Shown: positions 63,145 to 64,000 of the stretch, piece by piece
Position numbering within the stretch: the stretch's first letter is position 1
Layout of the letters: every line of letters starts with the position of its first letter
NCBI GenBank assembly: GCA_038025085.1
Contig: CM076143.1
Span: 36,726,501-36,790,500, forward strand
Origin: Tetragonia tetragonoides
Lineage: Eukaryota; Streptophyta; Magnoliopsida; Caryophyllales; Aizoaceae
Direction of reading: 5' to 3'
Length of the DNA stretch: 64,000 nt
Program-made: the position numbers and the translations under genes
Notes under the pieces: model-generated
The model's database searches: none
What the model saw: only the letters and a program-made list of their open reading frames with translations
Told to the model about the DNA's origin: nothing

Positions 63145-64000
63145 AGGTTTGTCACCAAACAGGTCGAGTTGGGTAACATTGAGCTGACTTATGTCGAGAG
63201 GGTCACTCTAGGAATGGAACCAAAGGAAGATCTCAAAGTGCATCAACAAGAGGTGAGACCTAATAGCGAACAAGTCCCTCAAACCAATGACAGAAAAAAA
63301 AACCTATAAGGAAGCCCTCGAAACTGAAGGGGTGGTTAGCCCAAAGATAGCCACCAACCTAAAAGGGCTCCAAAAGGTATTATGCCCTGACTGTTCTGAT
63401 ATATTGCATTTCGAATTAGTGCGGCTTCAGATCATTCCCAATGATACAAATTGGGTGCCCTCTTACCAAAAATCCTACGGCCTCCCAAAGAGTCCACGCA
63501 CGGATTTCCATCCCATGGGAAGAGGGATGAGAGGGGGTAGAGGAGGAAGGCTGGGGGCAGGTTTGCTGCAAGAGGAAGACTGTCCCTCCAAGGCCAGAGA
63601 TATTGGTATCCCAAAGATACTCGAATGTCAGGATTAACTCAGCTAGGAACCGTTCCTTGGAAAGCACAGGAACGAAGATAAACAGCTGAGAAACTGAGCC
63701 ATGCAAGAGCTCAGGTTGCAATGAAGATGCAACATGAGACTCTAGTAGCTCAAATGAGAGTTAACGAAGATGCCCTATCGAAAGGGACATTACAGGTTCA
63801 AGTAGGACAAATCGAATGTCCCACTAAGGACCATGATCATGAAGTGATCGATATAGTGCCTTGAGTGACCAAATAAAAGACATTCAAGTGCATTCAAGTA
63901 AATTCGAAAGGATACAAAGAGAAGAGGATGAATACACCTCTGATGACAGATTAGAAATATTCGTCATTGACGAGGACTTGGCAATGACCCAAGCTGTACA
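63145..64000 (+). pseudogene. Gypsy gag-pol junction region, runs off the window
   Basis: In-frame continuation after the TGA reads RFVTKQVELGNIELTYVERV. A further frame at 63287-63637 (YKEALETEGVVSPKIATNL, a CPDC motif, a glycine-arginine-rich tail) may be a linker or the N-terminal part of the protease region. The protease and reverse transcriptase should lie beyond 64000. Confidence 0.6.

Overview
The window is nuclear DNA of a flowering plant, almost certainly a dicot. It is AT-rich, the genes carry GT-AG introns, and most of it is transposable-element sequence. Only two host genes can be supported. The repeat types would fit Caryophyllales, but that is an impression and not a demonstrated assignment.

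Region by region. (1) 1-3.3 kb: a complete SUVH1/SUVH3-type histone H3K9 methyltransferase-family gene on the minus strand, with an intronless 690-codon reading frame and one intron in its 5' UTR. (2) 3.3-16.4 kb: a pile of small elements. These are a Harbinger-like MITE just upstream of SUVH, a family of ~185-bp repeats split by a 2.84-kb solo LTR and by a 691-bp TIR element, a Helitron carrying an RPA1-like OB-fold gene fragment, a second Helitron, several hAT-type non-autonomous elements with target-site duplications, and a hairpin MITE. (3) 16.7-27.3 kb: a plus-strand ZINC INDUCED FACILITATOR-LIKE (ZIFL) major-facilitator transporter gene in 16 recognisable exons. Intron 13 begins with AT instead of GT, and the terminal exon was not found. 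(4) 27.5-39.9 kb: a decayed SIRE-type Copia retrotransposon on the minus strand. Its 5' LTR is split by a hairpin MITE, which is split by a Harbinger-like MITE, which is split by an L1 LINE, giving four levels of nesting. (5) 40-53.5 kb: gene-poor DNA with hAT, SINE, solo Copia LTR, MULE-like and LINE-derived insertions, a minisatellite and a diverged 1.1-1.3-kb duplication. (6) 54-57.2 kb: a CACTA-like non-autonomous element with subterminal GGGCGAC repeats. (7) 57.3-64 kb: a SINE with a 22-bp target duplication, a large inverted-repeat element, a Stowaway-like MITE and the 5' part of a decayed Ty3/Gypsy element (LTR, primer-binding site, gag) that runs off the right edge.

Functionally the two host genes are unrelated: one is a chromatin regulator that binds methylated DNA, the other a tonoplast or plasma-membrane transporter. 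The rest is a record of insertions whose relative order can be read from the nesting and the target-site duplications. I saw no tRNA, rRNA or CRISPR, and no gene system that looks new. The most unusual observations are the non-canonical splice donor and missing 3' end in the ZIFL gene, and the four-level nest whose outer hairpin is restored when the inner insertions are removed.
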